NCBI GenBank assembly: GCA_019638115.1
Contig: JAHBUK010000001.1
Span: 638,238 to 702,237, forward strand
Source of the DNA: Flavobacteriales bacterium
GTDB lineage: Bacteria; Bacteroidota; Bacteroidia; Flavobacteriales_F; PHOS-HE28
Length of the DNA: 64,000 nucleotides
Direction of reading: 5' to 3'
Position 1 is the first letter of the stretch, and every line of letters starts with the position of its first letter. The notes beneath the pieces are model-generated. The model was not told where the DNA came from, ran no database searches, and was given only the letters and a program-made list of their open reading frames with translations. This document shows, in pieces, positions 33,894 to 42,229 of the stretch. The position numbers and the translations under genes are program-made.

Positions 33894-34768
33894 CACACGC
33901 GTCCTTCAGCCACGTCCTGCAGGTACACGCCGTAGCCGCTCTTGCGCAGGGGCTCGGCCAAGGCCTTCAACTGGGCGGCATCGATGAAGCCACGGCGGAA
34001 GGCGATCTCCTCGATGCAGCCGATCCTCCGCCCTTGGCGTTCCTCGATCACCTGCACGTACTGCCCGGCCTGCATCAGGGAGGCGAAGGTGCCGGTATCC
34101 AACCACGCGGTGCCGCGGTCCAGCACCTGCACTTTGAGACGACCCTGGCGCAGGTACTCGCGGTTCACATCGGTGATCTCGTACTCGCCGCGTGCGCTCG
34201 GCTTCAGCGAAGCGGCGATGTCCAGCACGCTGTTGTCGTAGAAATAGAGGCCCGGCACGGCGTAGTTGCTCTTGGGCTTTTCAGGCTTCTCCTCAATGCT
34301 GAGCGCGCGGAAATCCTTGTCGAACTCCACCACACCATAACGCTCGGGATCGCTCACGCGGTAGGCGAAGACCAGTCCGCCTTCCACCGCATTGTGGTCC
34401 TTCAGACGGGTGCCCAGGCCGGTGCCGTGGAAGATGTTGTCGCCCAGGATCAGCGCCACCTTGTCGTTGCCCACGAATTCGCGGCCGATGACGAAGGCCT
34501 GCGCAAGTCCGTTGGGAACGGCCTGTTCGGCGTAGCTGAAGGAACAGCCCAGGTTGGCGCCATCGCCCAGCAGCTTGCGGAAGTGGGGCAGGTCGTGCGG
34601 GGTGCTGATGATGAGGATCTCGCGGATGCCGGCTGCCATGAGCGTACCCAGCGGGTAGTAGATCATGGGCTTGTCGTAGACCGGCATCAACTGTTTGCTC
34701 ACCGCCAGGGTGAGGGGATGCAGGCGCGTGCCGGACCCGCCGGCGAGGATGATGCCTTTCATGGTCAT
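33893..34768 (-). CDS. rfbA: Glucose-1-phosphate thymidylyltransferase RfbA
   Basis: This 291-residue enzyme has the classic nucleotidyltransferase signature [16 protein letters not shown], then [46 protein letters not shown] and [11 protein letters not shown]. It makes dTDP-glucose from dTTP and glucose-1-phosphate, the first step to dTDP-rhamnose and other deoxysugars. No rfbB, rfbC or rfbD gene is in the window, which is unusual for this gene. It overlaps the upstream transporter gene as ATGA (34765-34768) and the downstream prenyl synthase gene by one base. Confidence 0.95.
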   Translation of the reverse strand: MTMKGIILAGGSGTRLHPLTLAVSKQLMPVYDKPMIYYPLGTLMAAGIREILIISTPHDLPHFRKLLGDGANLGCSFSYAEQAVPNGLAQAFVIGREFVGNDKVALILGDNIFHGTGLGTRLKDHNAVEGGLVFAYRVSDPERYGVVEFDKDFRALSIEEKPEKPKSNYAVPGLYFYDNSVLDIAASLKPSARGEYEITDVNREYLRQGRLKVQVLDRGTAWLDTGTFASLMQAGQYVQVIEERQGRRIGCIEEIAFRRGFIDAAQLKALAEPLRKSGYGVYLQDVAEGRV

Positions 34769-37164
34769 TTATCGGACTGCTCGTTACCGTTGCTGGAGTC
34801 GTCCAGTTCAGGCGAATCGATGGCCTGTTCTTCGTCCATCATGTCCAACACGGGTTCCTCGAAAGAGGGGGTGGTGGCCAGGCGCTCAAAGCTGAGCAGC
34901 AACGAAGGCATGATGAGCAGGTTGGTGAACATGGCCACCATGAGTGTGAAGGAGACCAGCAGGCCCAGCGCCTGGGTGCCGCCGAAATCGGAGAACACGA
35001 AGAGGCTGAAGCCGCAGAAGAGCACGATGCTGGTGTAGATCATGCTCACCCCTGCTTCGCGGATGGCTTGGAAAACCGATGCCCGGATGTCGTGCCCGGT
35101 GAGCTTCAGCTCCTGCCGGTACTTGGCCAGGTAGTGTATCGCGTCATCCACCGATATGCCGAAGGCGATGCTGAACACCAGGATGGTGCTGGGCTTGATG
35201 GGGATGCCCAGGTAGCCCATGAGGCCGGCGGTCATGATCAGCGGCACCAGGTTGGGCGCCAAGGAGATCAGCACCATGCGGAAGGAGTTGAAGAGCAGGG
35301 CCATGATGCCGGAGATCAGCACCACGGCCAGGATCAGCGAGATGGCGAGGTTCTTCACCATGTACTTGCTGCCTTCCAGGAAGACCACGCTGGAACCGGT
35401 GAGCACCACCCGGAAATTCTCAGGATCGAAGATGCTGTCGATCTGGTTGCGGATGTCGTGCAGCAGCACATCCATGCGAGCCGTGCCGGCATCGGCCACC
35501 TGCATGGTGATGCGCGTAACGCTGCGCTCCTCGTCCATGAAACCGCGTGCCAGGCCACCCTGCTCGCGGGCGTTCTCCAGGTAGGGAAGGATGAACTGGT
35601 CCGGGCCGCTGCTGCGCATCAACTGGTAGCGCTCGGGGTCGCCTCCGTAGAAGGCCTGCTTGGTGAACTTCACGGCATCGGCCACGGAGATGGAACGCGA
35701 GAGCTCTGGGTAGGTGGCGAGCGAATCCTGCAGGCGTGCGATGCGGCGCAGGTTGGCCTCCTTCAGCGCCTGGCCCTTCTTGCGGGTGTCCACCATCACT
35801 TCCAGCGGCATCACCCCGTTGAACTCCTGCTCGAAGAAGCGCAGGTCCTGCATCACGGGGTCTTCCATGGGCAGGTCGTCCACCACGCGGCTTTCGTTCT
35901 TCAAACGCGAAACGCCGATGAGGCCGATGACCACGAAGAAGGCCGTGAAGGCATAGACCAGCGGCCTGCGGTGCTGCACGATGTGGATGAGCCGCTCGGT
36001 GCTGCGGTCCACCCATTTGCGCTCCAGGTGCGCCAAGTGCCGGTCCTTTGGCGTGCCTTGGTAACTGAAGAGGATGGGCACCAGCAGGATGCTGAGCACG
36101 AAGACGGCCATGATGTTGAGCGCAGCCACCACACCGAACTGGCGCAGCACATCGCTGTAGGTGAGCACGAAGGTGGCGAAGCCCGTGGCCGTGGTGGCGT
36201 TGGTGATGAAGCTGGCCTTGCCCACGCGGTACACCACCCGCGAAAGCGCCTTGATGCGGTTGCGGTGCTGGGAATACTCGTAGTGGTACTTGTTGATCAG
36301 GAAGATGCAGTTGGGGATGCCGATCACCACGATCAATGGCGGAATGATGGCCATCACCGAAGTGAGCTTGTAGCCCAGCAGCCCGATGGAGCCCACGGCC
36401 CACACCACGCTAACGGCCACCACCAGCAGGCACACCAGCATCACGCGCCAGCTCTTGAAGAACAGGAGCAGCAGCAGCGATACCACGATCACCATGAGCA
36501 CCACGAAGAATTGCATCTCCGTGCGTGTGCGGCCGGTGACCACCGTGCGGATGAAGGGCAGGCCACTGCGCCGCACCTGGAAGCGCCCCTCGCTGAAGGC
36601 ATCCACCACGGCGGTGATCTGGTCCACCATGTCGCCGCGCTGTTCGCTGTTGAAGCGCTCGGCGTTCACGAAGACCATCATCAGGCTGGTGCCCTGATCG
36701 TTGTAGAGCAGATCGCGGTAGAAAGGCAGGTCGCGCACACGCTGCTTGATGCTGTCCACCTCGGCCTGTGTGGCGGGCATGTGGGGCACCACGGCACCCA
36801 GCTGGAAACGCTTGAGGCTATCGTTGCGCAACAGCTCGAAGACGTGGGCCTCGGAGAACACCGAATCCACGCCGGGCAGGGCCTTCAGATCAAGGCCCAG
36901 CTGGTACCAACCTTGAAAGTGGTGCAGTTCGTAGAGCGCCGGGTCCTTCACGCCCAGCACGATCACGTTGCCGTCCTCGCTGAACTTGCTGTGCAGCTCC
37001 TCGTAGTGCACGTAGGCACTGTCCGTCTTGGGCAGCAGGCCACCGAACTTGTAGCTCATCTGCACCTTGCGCATCTGCGTACCGAAGAAGACGGTAAGCA
37101 GGGCCAGCACCACCAGGATGCCGAGGCGATTACGAAGGATACGACTGGAAAGCCAGGCCCACAT
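34765..37164 (-). CDS. MMPL/RND superfamily transporter
   Basis: This protein of about 799 residues (from [20 protein letters not shown]) has twelve membrane helices in two similar halves with large extracytoplasmic loops. The loops follow the first helix ([20 protein letters not shown]) and the seventh. The helix 2-6 block ([20 protein letters not shown], and [20 protein letters not shown]) and its repeat ([40 protein letters not shown]) match MMPL-type exporters, which move lipids or hopanoids to the outer membrane. Starting at 37209 would add 15 residues without clear support. The gene is 75 nt after the DUF5686 gene. Confidence 0.9.
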   Translation of the reverse strand: MWAWLSSRILRNRLGILVVLALLTVFFGTQMRKVQMSYKFGGLLPKTDSAYVHYEELHSKFSEDGNVIVLGVKDPALYELHHFQGWYQLGLDLKALPGVDSVFSEAHVFELLRNDSLKRFQLGAVVPHMPATQAEVDSIKQRVRDLPFYRDLLYNDQGTSLMMVFVNAERFNSEQRGDMVDQITAVVDAFSEGRFQVRRSGLPFIRTVVTGRTRTEMQFFVVLMVIVVSLLLLLFFKSWRVMLVCLLVVAVSVVWAVGSIGLLGYKLTSVMAIIPPLIVVIGIPNCIFLINKYHYEYSQHRNRIKALSRVVYRVGKASFITNATTATGFATFVLTYSDVLRQFGVVAALNIMAVFVLSILLVPILFSYQGTPKDRHLAHLERKWVDRSTERLIHIVQHRRPLVYAFTAFFVVIGLIGVSRLKNESRVVDDLPMEDPVMQDLRFFEQEFNGVMPLEVMVDTRKKGQALKEANLRRIARLQDSLATYPELSRSISVADAVKFTKQAFYGGDPERYQLMRSSGPDQFILPYLENAREQGGLARGFMDEERSVTRITMQVADAGTARMDVLLHDIRNQIDSIFDPENFRVVLTGSSVVFLEGSKYMVKNLAISLILAVVLISGIMALLFNSFRMVLISLAPNLVPLIMTAGLMGYLGIPIKPSTILVFSIAFGISVDDAIHYLAKYRQELKLTGHDIRASVFQAIREAGVSMIYTSIVLFCGFSLFVFSDFGGTQALGLLVSFTLMVAMFTNLLIMPSLLLSFERLATTPSFEEPVLDMMDEEQAIDSPELDDSSNGNEQSDK

Positions 37165-37239
37165 CTGCTCTTGGGAGAAGCCCCGTTGCAGCACCGGGCA
37201 CTTCGGCACAAAGGAACGAGATCCCCGACAAGGGCCCGC

Positions 37240-39666
37240 TCAGCGTCCGAGGCCGAGGGTGAGCTTCACCGCCAGGTTGTCGGTGGCATCGGGCAGGCTG
37301 TTGGGGCCAAGCCGGTAGTAGGCACCCACCCCGAAGCCGGTGGATCCCGAACGGAGGAGATTGTCGATCTGCAGGCCGGCCTCGTAATAGCCTCCGCTGA
37401 TGGGCGTGAAGGTGTAGCCGCGGTGCCGCTCGGGCTCATCCAACGCGCCCCAGGCCGCATTCGCCACCAGCACCGGCACCGGCTTGAACTTCTTGCTCTT
37501 GAAAAGCAGGTTGCCGAAGCTGTGTCGCAGGTGCACGCTCAGGTACCGGTCCGCCAGGAACTCGTTGGGGCGCATGGTCTCGAAGGTGTTCTGCGCCGCA
37601 ATGGGCAATTTCGGATCGAAGGTGCCGCGCAGGTTGTAGAGGTAGGGATAGGGTGCCTTCGGATCGGCCATACCGGCCATCAGACGCAGCCCCGTCTCAC
37701 CCAGCATGCGCAGGCGGAAGGTCTTCTCCAGCATGGCGTTCACGCGCCACAGCTCCAGGTCGCCCTCCCACAGCCCGGGCACGGCCTGCATCACGTTGAG
37801 GTAGAGCACGGGCCAGCGTGTGCCCAGGCCGAACTGCCGGCCGGGCAGGCTGGCCACCTGTTCGCGGAAGGCGAAACGCAGGCCCATCGAAATAGAGCCG
37901 GTAACGAAGCGGTCCGTGAGCAGGGTGACCTGTTCGTTCTGTGGATCGGCATATTGGTAGCCGATGAGGTTGCGGAGATCGGCGCGCTCACTGCCCACCC
38001 ACATGCGCAACGAGCTGTTCACCCGGAACGCCAGCTCCGCCCCTGCCCGCTCCACCTGGTCCATGCGGTCCACGTAGAGCATACGGTAGCTCTCGCTGCT
38101 GAACGAACGGCGCAGACCTTGGAAGAACACGCCTCCGCTTTCAGCCACATCCAGCGCGTAGTAGCCACGCAACACCGGGCCGCGCGCGGCCCAGGGCTTC
38201 AACGTCAGATCGCCGCCGTACTTCCAAGCTTTGTCCTGAAAGCCATAGGCACCGTATCCGCCGAGGGAGAAATAGCGCGACACCTTGTCGTTGGTGGCCA
38301 GCCCGGCGCCCAGACGAAATCCCTCGTAACCGTTGTAGGCGAGCAGCTTGTCCAGCAGGATGTCCACCGGGCCCAGTCCTGCGCGGCCACTGGCGAGGTA
38401 TCCCAGCCAACGCACTTTGCGCTCCAGACCCTCCGCCTCGAACAAACTGTCGATGGTGAAGTAGGTCTGCAGCTCCTTGGCCTCCAGCGGATCGGTGCGC
38501 AGGCTGTCCCAGAAGACCTCCGTGCGGCGGGTGGCCACCTGCTCCAGCACGAACTCGGGGCCGCGCAGTTCGCGCTTGGCAATGGGTTCATCCAATTGGA
38601 TGTCCTTCAAGTAGGTGCGGCCCATGCCGAACACCTTGAACTTGTTCACCTGCACGCCATCGAAGTAGATGAAAGTGTTGAGCTGCACCGGGAACCAGGC
38701 GCGGCCATCCACCTTGCGGAACTGCTGTTGCAGCTTGATGCTGACGTTGCCTTCGCGTTCAACCGGTTCGGCGATCACGTTCTGCAGCGCATAGCCATCC
38801 GTGTTCACGTAAAGCACGCCCTGCAAAGCATCGAACTTGCGGCCACTGCGCGGGCGGTAGCTGATCACGAAAACGCTGTCGGCACCTTGGTACAGGGTGT
38901 CCTCCAGTTGGAAGAGGTAACGATCGGTGCTGTTGGGGCCGATGGGGCTCAGGTATGACTTCTCCCCCATTGGGATCTGTGCCTCGTAGATGGAGAAGGT
39001 CTTGGTGGAGGCGGCAAGCCCCAGCAGCGAGGGGTCCTTCAGGCCGCTTACGCGCATGGCCAACACCTCCTCCTTCTCACTGGCCGGTGGGCTGAAGGTG
39101 CGCTTGGTGGCACTCTCGATGAGCAGCAGATGCTGCTTCTCCAACCAGTCGTAGGCACGCCGGTCGCTGCTGTCCAGCGCGGCCAGTTTCTCGGGGTTGC
39201 CCACCACGGCACTGTCCAGGTCGGCCGTGAAGATGGTCTTGCTGTAACTGGTGTAGCGGTGCGCGCGGTTGCGCAGGCCATCGTTCACCTTGCGGTTGGC
39301 GTGCACGCGCTGGATGATGCGGTGAGCCGGGTTCTCGCCCGGATAGACCACCACAGGCACCAGTTCCAGCTGCGCCCGCTCCAGACGAACGGAATTGGAT
39401 GCCGTGGTGGATACCTCCACTACGGCCATGCGGTAGCCCACGTAGCTGAAGCGCAGGCGCACGGGCAAGCGCGCCACGGTAAGGGTGAAGCGCCCGTCGA
39501 TGTCCGTGGTGGTGCCTTCACGCTCCCCTTCCGGAACCACGTGCACGAAGGCCAGCGACTCGTTGGTGCGATCGTCCACCACGCGGCCCTGCACGACCAC
39601 CTGGGCCTGGGTGGCCAAGGCAAGCAGCGCGAAGAACAGGGCAAGGAGGTGCGGCAGGGCGCGCAT
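37240..39666 (-). CDS. DUF5686 outer-membrane protein with carboxypeptidase-like regulatory domain
   Basis: This 808-residue protein starts at 39666 with a signal peptide (MRALPHLLALFFALLALATQ). Residues 20-110 form a CarboxypepD_reg-like domain (VVVQGRVVDDRTNESLAFVH, TTDIDGRFTLTV, LRFSYVGYRM), as found in SusC-type receptors. The rest matches the DUF5686 pattern: HRIIQRVHANRKVNDGLRNR, RHRYTSYSKT-like strands, and a C-terminal beta-barrel ending LAVKLTLGLGR. The function is unknown but it is a conserved Bacteroidota outer-membrane protein. It is the first gene of the operon leading to the MMPL transporter and rfbA. Confidence 0.85.
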   Translation of the reverse strand: MRALPHLLALFFALLALATQAQVVVQGRVVDDRTNESLAFVHVVPEGEREGTTTDIDGRFTLTVARLPVRLRFSYVGYRMAVVEVSTTASNSVRLERAQLELVPVVVYPGENPAHRIIQRVHANRKVNDGLRNRAHRYTSYSKTIFTADLDSAVVGNPEKLAALDSSDRRAYDWLEKQHLLLIESATKRTFSPPASEKEEVLAMRVSGLKDPSLLGLAASTKTFSIYEAQIPMGEKSYLSPIGPNSTDRYLFQLEDTLYQGADSVFVISYRPRSGRKFDALQGVLYVNTDGYALQNVIAEPVEREGNVSIKLQQQFRKVDGRAWFPVQLNTFIYFDGVQVNKFKVFGMGRTYLKDIQLDEPIAKRELRGPEFVLEQVATRRTEVFWDSLRTDPLEAKELQTYFTIDSLFEAEGLERKVRWLGYLASGRAGLGPVDILLDKLLAYNGYEGFRLGAGLATNDKVSRYFSLGGYGAYGFQDKAWKYGGDLTLKPWAARGPVLRGYYALDVAESGGVFFQGLRRSFSSESYRMLYVDRMDQVERAGAELAFRVNSSLRMWVGSERADLRNLIGYQYADPQNEQVTLLTDRFVTGSISMGLRFAFREQVASLPGRQFGLGTRWPVLYLNVMQAVPGLWEGDLELWRVNAMLEKTFRLRMLGETGLRLMAGMADPKAPYPYLYNLRGTFDPKLPIAAQNTFETMRPNEFLADRYLSVHLRHSFGNLLFKSKKFKPVPVLVANAAWGALDEPERHRGYTFTPISGGYYEAGLQIDNLLRSGSTGFGVGAYYRLGPNSLPDATDNLAVKLTLGLGR

Positions 39667-39805
39667 GCAGGTGGGACGGACGATGAGGCCCAAAGTAACA
39701 GCGGTGGGCCGAGTGCCGGGGTCGTTGTGATGAGAGGCGATGCCGTGGTGCCGTCGGCATGCAGACTGTTCGAAGCCCTGCGCCGGAGCGCGCTAACTTT
39801 CCCCC

Positions 39806-40828
39806 ATGTTAGCCCGCAGCCGCGATGCCTTTGAGTGGAGCCGCAAGGCCACCCCGCGCCGGCTGCGCAATGCTTTGGGGCTTTGGACGAGCTTCCAACG
39901 TGCCAAGCGCAGCAAAGAACCGCGCATCGGCGGCCTGCCCTTCAGCATCAGCTTCGAGCCCACCACGGCCTGCAACCTGCGCTGCCCCGAATGCCCCAGC
40001 GGCCTGCGCAGTTTCACACGCCCCACGGGCAACCTCAAGCAGGACCTCTTCACCCGGGTCATCGACGAACTGGCACCCGACCTCTGGGCCCTCACCTTCT
40101 ACTTCCAGGGCGAGCCGTACATCAACCCCGGTTTCCTGGACATGGTGCGCTACGCCCATGAGAAGGGCCTGTATACCGCCACCAGCACCAATGCCCATTT
40201 CCTGGATGATGCCAAGGCGGAGGCCACGGTGCGCAGCGGGCTTTCGCGCCTGATCATCTCGCTGGACGGCACCACACAGGAGACCTATGCGCAATACCGC
40301 CGTGAAGGCGAGCTCGCCAAGGTGATCGAGGGTACCAAGCGCATCGTGGAATGGAAGCGCCGCTTGAAAAGCCGCACGCCGCACGTGGTCTTCCAGTTCC
40401 TGGTGGTGAAGCCCAACGAGCACCAGATACCCGAGGCGCGCGCACTGGCCAGGCGGCTGGGCGTGGACGAACTGTGGCTGAAGACCGCGCAGATCTACGA
40501 CCCCAAGGACGATCACCCGCTGATCCCCACGCAGGACAAATACGCCCGCTACCGGCGCAATGCCAGCGGCATCTGGGAAGTGAAGAACAAGCTGGAGGAC
40601 AACTGCTGGAAGATGTGGCACAGCTGCGTGATCACCTGGGATGGCCGCGTGGTGCCCTGCTGCTTCGACAAGGACGCGCACCATGTGCTGGGCGACCTGC
40701 GTACGCACAGCTTCAGGGAGTTGTGGCACAGCGATGCCTACAACGCCTTCAGGCGCTCCTTGCTGCACTCCAGGAGCAGCATTGAGATGTGCAGGAATTG
40801 CAGCGAAGGGAGCCCGGTGTGGGCGTAG
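39806..40828 (+). CDS. Radical SAM protein with SPASM domain
   Basis: This 340-residue protein has the radical SAM cluster motif CNLRCPEC (Cys-x3-Cys-x2-Cys) in FEPTTACNLRCPECPSGLRS near residue 55. A C-terminal SPASM/Twitch domain follows, with Cys residues in NCWKMWHSCVITWDGRVVPC and MCRNCSEGSP, and the typical phrase LGDLRTHSFRELWHSDAYNA. Such enzymes use S-adenosylmethionine and auxiliary Fe-S clusters for peptide or small-molecule modification. No precursor peptide gene is visible next to it. A -7-like TAACTTTC (39794-39801) ends 4 nt before the ATG. The GIY-YIG cassette begins 5 nt after its stop. Confidence 0.9.
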   Translation: MLARSRDAFEWSRKATPRRLRNALGLWTSFQRAKRSKEPRIGGLPFSISFEPTTACNLRCPECPSGLRSFTRPTGNLKQDLFTRVIDELAPDLWALTFYFQGEPYINPGFLDMVRYAHEKGLYTATSTNAHFLDDAKAEATVRSGLSRLIISLDGTTQETYAQYRREGELAKVIEGTKRIVEWKRRLKSRTPHVVFQFLVVKPNEHQIPEARALARRLGVDELWLKTAQIYDPKDDHPLIPTQDKYARYRRNASGIWEVKNKLEDNCWKMWHSCVITWDGRVVPCCFDKDAHHVLGDLRTHSFRELWHSDAYNAFRRSLLHSRSSIEMCRNCSEGSPVWA

Positions 40829-40832
40829 GCCC

Positions 40833-40864
40833 CTTGTCACTCCGGGCTTGACCCGGAGTCGCAC
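40833..40864 (+). repeat. Left 32-bp inverted repeat of the GIY-YIG cassette
   Basis: Starts CTTGTCACTCCGGG and ends CCCGGAGTCGCAC. It is the exact reverse complement of 41288-41319 and of the orphan copy at 41459-41490. Confidence 0.9.
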
Positions 40865-40892
40865 GAATGCCCACCCACCCTACCTTCGATTC

Positions 40893-41282
40893 ATGACCCG
40901 CATCCATCAATACTGGGTGTACATCCTCACGAATAAAGGCAGAACAACGCTTTATCTGGGCGTGACGAACGACCTGCAGCGCAGGCTCTTCGAGCACCGC
41001 ACAGGAAAAGACAAGAACTCCTTCGCTTGGAACTACCAATGCTGGACGCTCGTGTATTTCGAGCCGTTCAAGTATGTGAAACAAGCGATCGCAAGAGAGA
41101 AGCAACTCAAGAATTGGAAGCGGGAGTGGAAGGTTGCGCTCATCGTCAAGGAGAACCCATCCTGGTCGGACCTCAGCAATGACTGGGACTACCGCGGGTG
41201 GTTCGACCCGAACGACCCACCGCCAGGGTTCTTCTCCCAACACAGGGTGGAGCAATGGGGAAGCCCTGAGGGGCAGCGATAA
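40893..41282 (+). CDS. GIY-YIG nuclease family protein
   Basis: This 129-residue protein has a single GIY-YIG domain: WVYILTNKGRTTLYLGVTND (the GIY and YIG motifs appear as VYI and YLG), DLQRRLFEHRTGKDKN with the catalytic Arg, and the family tail AIAREKQLKNWKREWKVALI. The general base Tyr and the Glu of REKQLK are present, so activity is plausible. Small free-standing GIY-YIG proteins of this type are common but uncharacterised; relatives include UvrC and homing endonucleases. A -7-like TACCTTCG (40881-40888) ends 4 nt before the ATG. It is flanked by perfect inverted repeats. The last 34 or so residues lie within a region that is tandemly duplicated downstream. Confidence 0.9.
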   Translation: MTRIHQYWVYILTNKGRTTLYLGVTNDLQRRLFEHRTGKDKNSFAWNYQCWTLVYFEPFKYVKQAIAREKQLKNWKREWKVALIVKENPSWSDLSNDWDYRGWFDPNDPPPGFFSQHRVEQWGSPEGQR

Positions 41283-41526
41283 GACCTGTGCGACTCCGGG
41301 TCAAGCCCGGAGTGACAAGCCTATGGCGCCATCACTTTGCAACTGTGCAAGGACTGGGACTACCGCGGGTGGTTCGACCCGAACGACCCACCGCCAGGGT
41401 TCTTCTCCCAACACAGGGTGGAGCAATGGGGAGGCCCTGAGGGGCAGCGATAAGACCTGTGCGACTCCGGGTCAAGCCCGGAGTGACAAGCCTGTGGCGC
41501 CATCACTTTGCAACTGTGCAATGACT
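41176..41526 (+). repeat. 171-bp tandem duplication including the tail of the GIY-YIG gene
   Basis: The segment from 41181 repeats from 41352 with a 171-bp period and only about two or three base differences. It contains the 3' end of the nuclease gene and the right inverted repeat, giving an extra repeat copy at 41459-41490. The 9-mer GCAATGACT bounds it at 41176-41184 and 41518-41526, with a one-mismatch copy at 41347-41355, which fits slippage between short direct repeats. Confidence 0.9.
41288..41319 (-). repeat. Right 32-bp inverted repeat of the GIY-YIG cassette
   Basis: Perfect inverted match to 40833-40864, starting 5 nt after the nuclease stop codon. A third identical copy in the same orientation lies at 41459-41490. 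Confidence 0.9.
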
Positions 41527-41605
41527 TCAAAGCACACCTTCAGGCTCAAAGGTTCGATCCATGCCGCTACGCGGGATGGTCATATGAACGCATGGGCACA
41601 AGCGA

Positions 41606-42166
41606 TCACACCTTCATGATGTCCCTTTCCTTGGCCTCGAAGAGCGCATCCACCTTCTTGTTGTAGGTGGCGGTTAGCTTCTCCACGTCGGCCTCCAAGG
41701 CTTTGGCGGCATCTTCGGGCAGGCCGTCCTTCTTGGCGGCCTTGATGGCTTCCATGGCTTTCTGGCGGCTGCTGCGGATACCCACCTTGGCGTGTTCGGC
41801 CTCCTTGCCGGCGCCCTTCACCAGGTCCTTGCGGCGCTCTTCGGTGAGCATGGGCACGTGGATGATGATGCTCTCCCCGTTGTTGCTGGGGTTGAAGCCC
41901 AGGTTGGCACCGATGATGGCCTTCTCGATCGGGTCGATCATCTTCTTCTCCCAGGGCTTCACGAAGAGCGTGCGGGCATCACCCGTGTTCACGGCCGCCA
42001 CTTGGGAGAGGGGCACCATGCTGCCGTAGTAGTCCACCTTCACGGTATCCAACATGCCGGGGTTGGCGGCACCCGCGCGGATCTTGGTCAGCTCGTGGTC
42101 CAAGTGCTCCACGGCTTTGTTCATGTGATCTTCACACTGTTGGATGGCGATGTTGGCTTCGGACAT
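41606..42166 (-). CDS. frr: Ribosome recycling factor
   Basis: This 186-residue protein matches RRF in length and motifs: MNKAVEHLDHELTKIRAGAA, NPGMLDTVKVDYYGSMVPLS, KPWEKKMIDPIEKAI, LTEERRKDLVKGAGKEAEHA and VGIRSSRQKAMEAIKAAKKD. RRF splits post-termination 70S ribosomes together with EF-G. It is the last gene of the translation cluster, separated from pyrH by a FlgO/CsgG-like gene. A -7-like TAAATTCG (42201-42208) lies 34 nt upstream, so it may have its own promoter. Confidence 0.97.
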   Translation of the reverse strand: MSEANIAIQQCEDHMNKAVEHLDHELTKIRAGAANPGMLDTVKVDYYGSMVPLSQVAAVNTGDARTLFVKPWEKKMIDPIEKAIIGANLGFNPSNNGESIIIHVPMLTEERRKDLVKGAGKEAEHAKVGIRSSRQKAMEAIKAAKKDGLPEDAAKALEADVEKLTATYNKKVDALFEAKERDIMKV

Positions 42167-42229
42167 GGTGGTACAGGGTGTGCAGGATGAGTAGCGGGCG
42201 CGAATTTAGCCGAACCCGGCGTGGTCGCA

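Larger units (their letters stand above)
40833..41319. mobile_element. Inverted-repeat-bounded cassette carrying a GIY-YIG nuclease gene
   Basis: Perfect 32-bp inverted repeats (40833-40864 and 41288-41319) enclose only one gene, a GIY-YIG nuclease, in 487 bp. Each repeat has an internal hairpin: CTCCGGG and CCCGGAG around CTTGA. The element begins 4 nt after the upstream gene stop. No transposase is present. The mobile-element call is inferred from structure. Confidence 0.55.

Noticed and set aside
35068-38958. A 1296-residue open frame on the plus strand opposite the MMPL and DUF5686 genes
   Set aside because: It is antisense to two clear genes, is rich in His/Gln/Ala typical of shadow frames in high-GC DNA, and has no domain pattern.
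41540-41570. GGTTCGATCC resembling a tRNA T-arm
   Set aside because: No acceptor, D or anticodon arms can be formed around it.
41134-41619. A 161-residue open frame across the 171-bp duplication
   Set aside because: It is out of frame with the GIY-YIG gene and its repetitive protein comes only from the duplicated DNA.
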